The position numbers were made by a program, and so were the translations under genes. The notes under the pieces were generated by a model, which saw only the letters and a program-made list of their open reading frames with translations, did no database searches and had not been told where the DNA came from. Shown in pieces: positions 61,121 through 61,310 of a DNA stretch of 61,310 bases. Source of the stretch: an uncultured Eubacteriales bacterium (lineage in GTDB: Bacteria > Bacillota > Clostridia > Christensenellales > Aristaeellaceae); the NCBI GenBank assembly GCA_902790015.1, contig CADAQF010000040.1:1-61310 (forward strand), read 5' to 3'. Position 1 is the first letter of the stretch; each line of letters begins with the position of its first letter.

Positions 61121-61310
61121 GCAACACCGCACAAAGCGGCACAGGGTAGCATAGCAACACAAGATATGGTATAATAGGGACATGGATAAGCAGATGACGA
61201 TGTCGTTCTGGACGGACGAGCTTGCGGAAGTCAGAACACACAAGAAGGAATTCCTTACGCAGATGGACCGACTGGTGCCGTGGGGCGAATGGGTGAAGAA
61301 GATAAAGCCG
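61120..61310 (+). mobile_element. IS5-group insertion sequence in CRISPR repeat (left end)
   Basis: Left terminal repeat GGCAACACCGCACAAAGCGG begins within the repeat at CTAA (61116-61119), a YTAR target. The first 46 bases match the deleted copy at 17437 with about three differences. A TATAAT box (61170-61175) lies before the transposase. The right end lies beyond the window. Confidence 0.9.
61182..61310 (+). CDS. IS5-family transposase, N-terminus only
   Basis: 43 codons to the window edge: MDKQMTMSFWTDELAEVRTH then KKEFLTQMDRLVPWGEWVKK. The pattern of F-W-T-D-E-L and D-R-x-V-P-W is the DUF772 N-terminal DNA-binding domain of IS5-type DDE transposases. The catalytic domain is outside the window; its C-terminal counterpart is seen in the deleted copy at about 17490-17640. 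Confidence 0.92.
   Translation, partial: MDKQMTMSFWTDELAEVRTHKKEFLTQMDRLVPWGEWVKKIKP

Overview
The window looks like a chromosomal stretch of a fairly GC-rich clostridial Firmicute, probably a gut or rumen species. The evidence is the strong AGGAGG-type ribosome sites, sigma-A promoters with 16-18 bp spacers, a clostripain-family peptidase, BspA-type leucine-rich surface proteins, an ECF folate transporter S component and a type II-like CRISPR repeat. The genus cannot be fixed from sequence alone. Layout from left to right: (1) 0-6.4 kb, minus strand: gapA (cut by the window edge), then an operon of a membrane-anchored clostripain-like peptidase, tldD and pmbA/tldE. (2) 6.5-10.6 kb: a possible structured RNA, a secreted protein of unknown function, a DUF4143-type ATPase preceded by four 22-bp direct repeats, and a YcaQ/AlkX-type DNA glycosylase. 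(3) 10.7-21.8 kb, minus strand: three large secreted surface proteins (nine Ig-like repeats; an M23 peptidase fused to adhesion modules; a C39-like cysteine peptidase fused to the same modules), a deleted IS5-type element between two of them, and a Pin-type serine recombinase. (4) 22-26.9 kb: a broken nitroreductase gene, a secreted esterase-like hydrolase, an AAC(3)-family acetyltransferase, a second DUF4143 ATPase and a low-molecular-weight tyrosine phosphatase. (5) 27-44.4 kb: housekeeping genes (M16C protease, HAD phosphatase, rlmH, prmA, rsmE, a GntR regulator, an RluA-type synthase, a P1/DmpA peptidase, folT-like, nth) mixed with small secreted proteins, plus a small cluster of DnaA boxes at 32 kb. 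(6) 44.5-58.4 kb, plus strand: a phage-derived cluster. It has a terS-like gene, terL, portal, scaffold, capsid, connector and neck proteins, a hub-like protein, a BppU-like protein, a fibre carrying an SGNH esterase, an NlpC/P60 endolysin and a holin. No integrase, repressor, replication, tail-tube or tape-measure gene is visible. (7) 58.4-61.3 kb: an SGNH hydrolase, a DUF1836 regulator, and a CRISPR array of 16 full repeats whose seventeenth repeat is interrupted by an IS5-group insertion sequence running off the window. The main unexplained structure is a family of dispersed, modular, highly palindromic intergenic repeats at about 26.9, 33.5, 40.5, 48.1, 50.5-51.1, 53.6-54.2, 57.6 and 59.3 kb. 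Their central hairpin differs between copies while its two arms stay complementary. Five of these sites lie inside the phage-derived cluster, which suggests the cluster has been resident for a long time. One copy is a 620-bp unit with terminal inverted repeats of about 85 bp. Two phage genes just downstream of such repeats seem to start at AUA and AUC codons behind good ribosome sites. How the genes may work together (partly inference): the surface proteins and small secreted proteins point to a cell living on complex polymers or host surfaces; the tldD/tldE/C11 operon suggests peptide processing; the phage cluster could be a decayed prophage or a domesticated particle; the CRISPR array was probably cut off from its leader by the insertion sequence.
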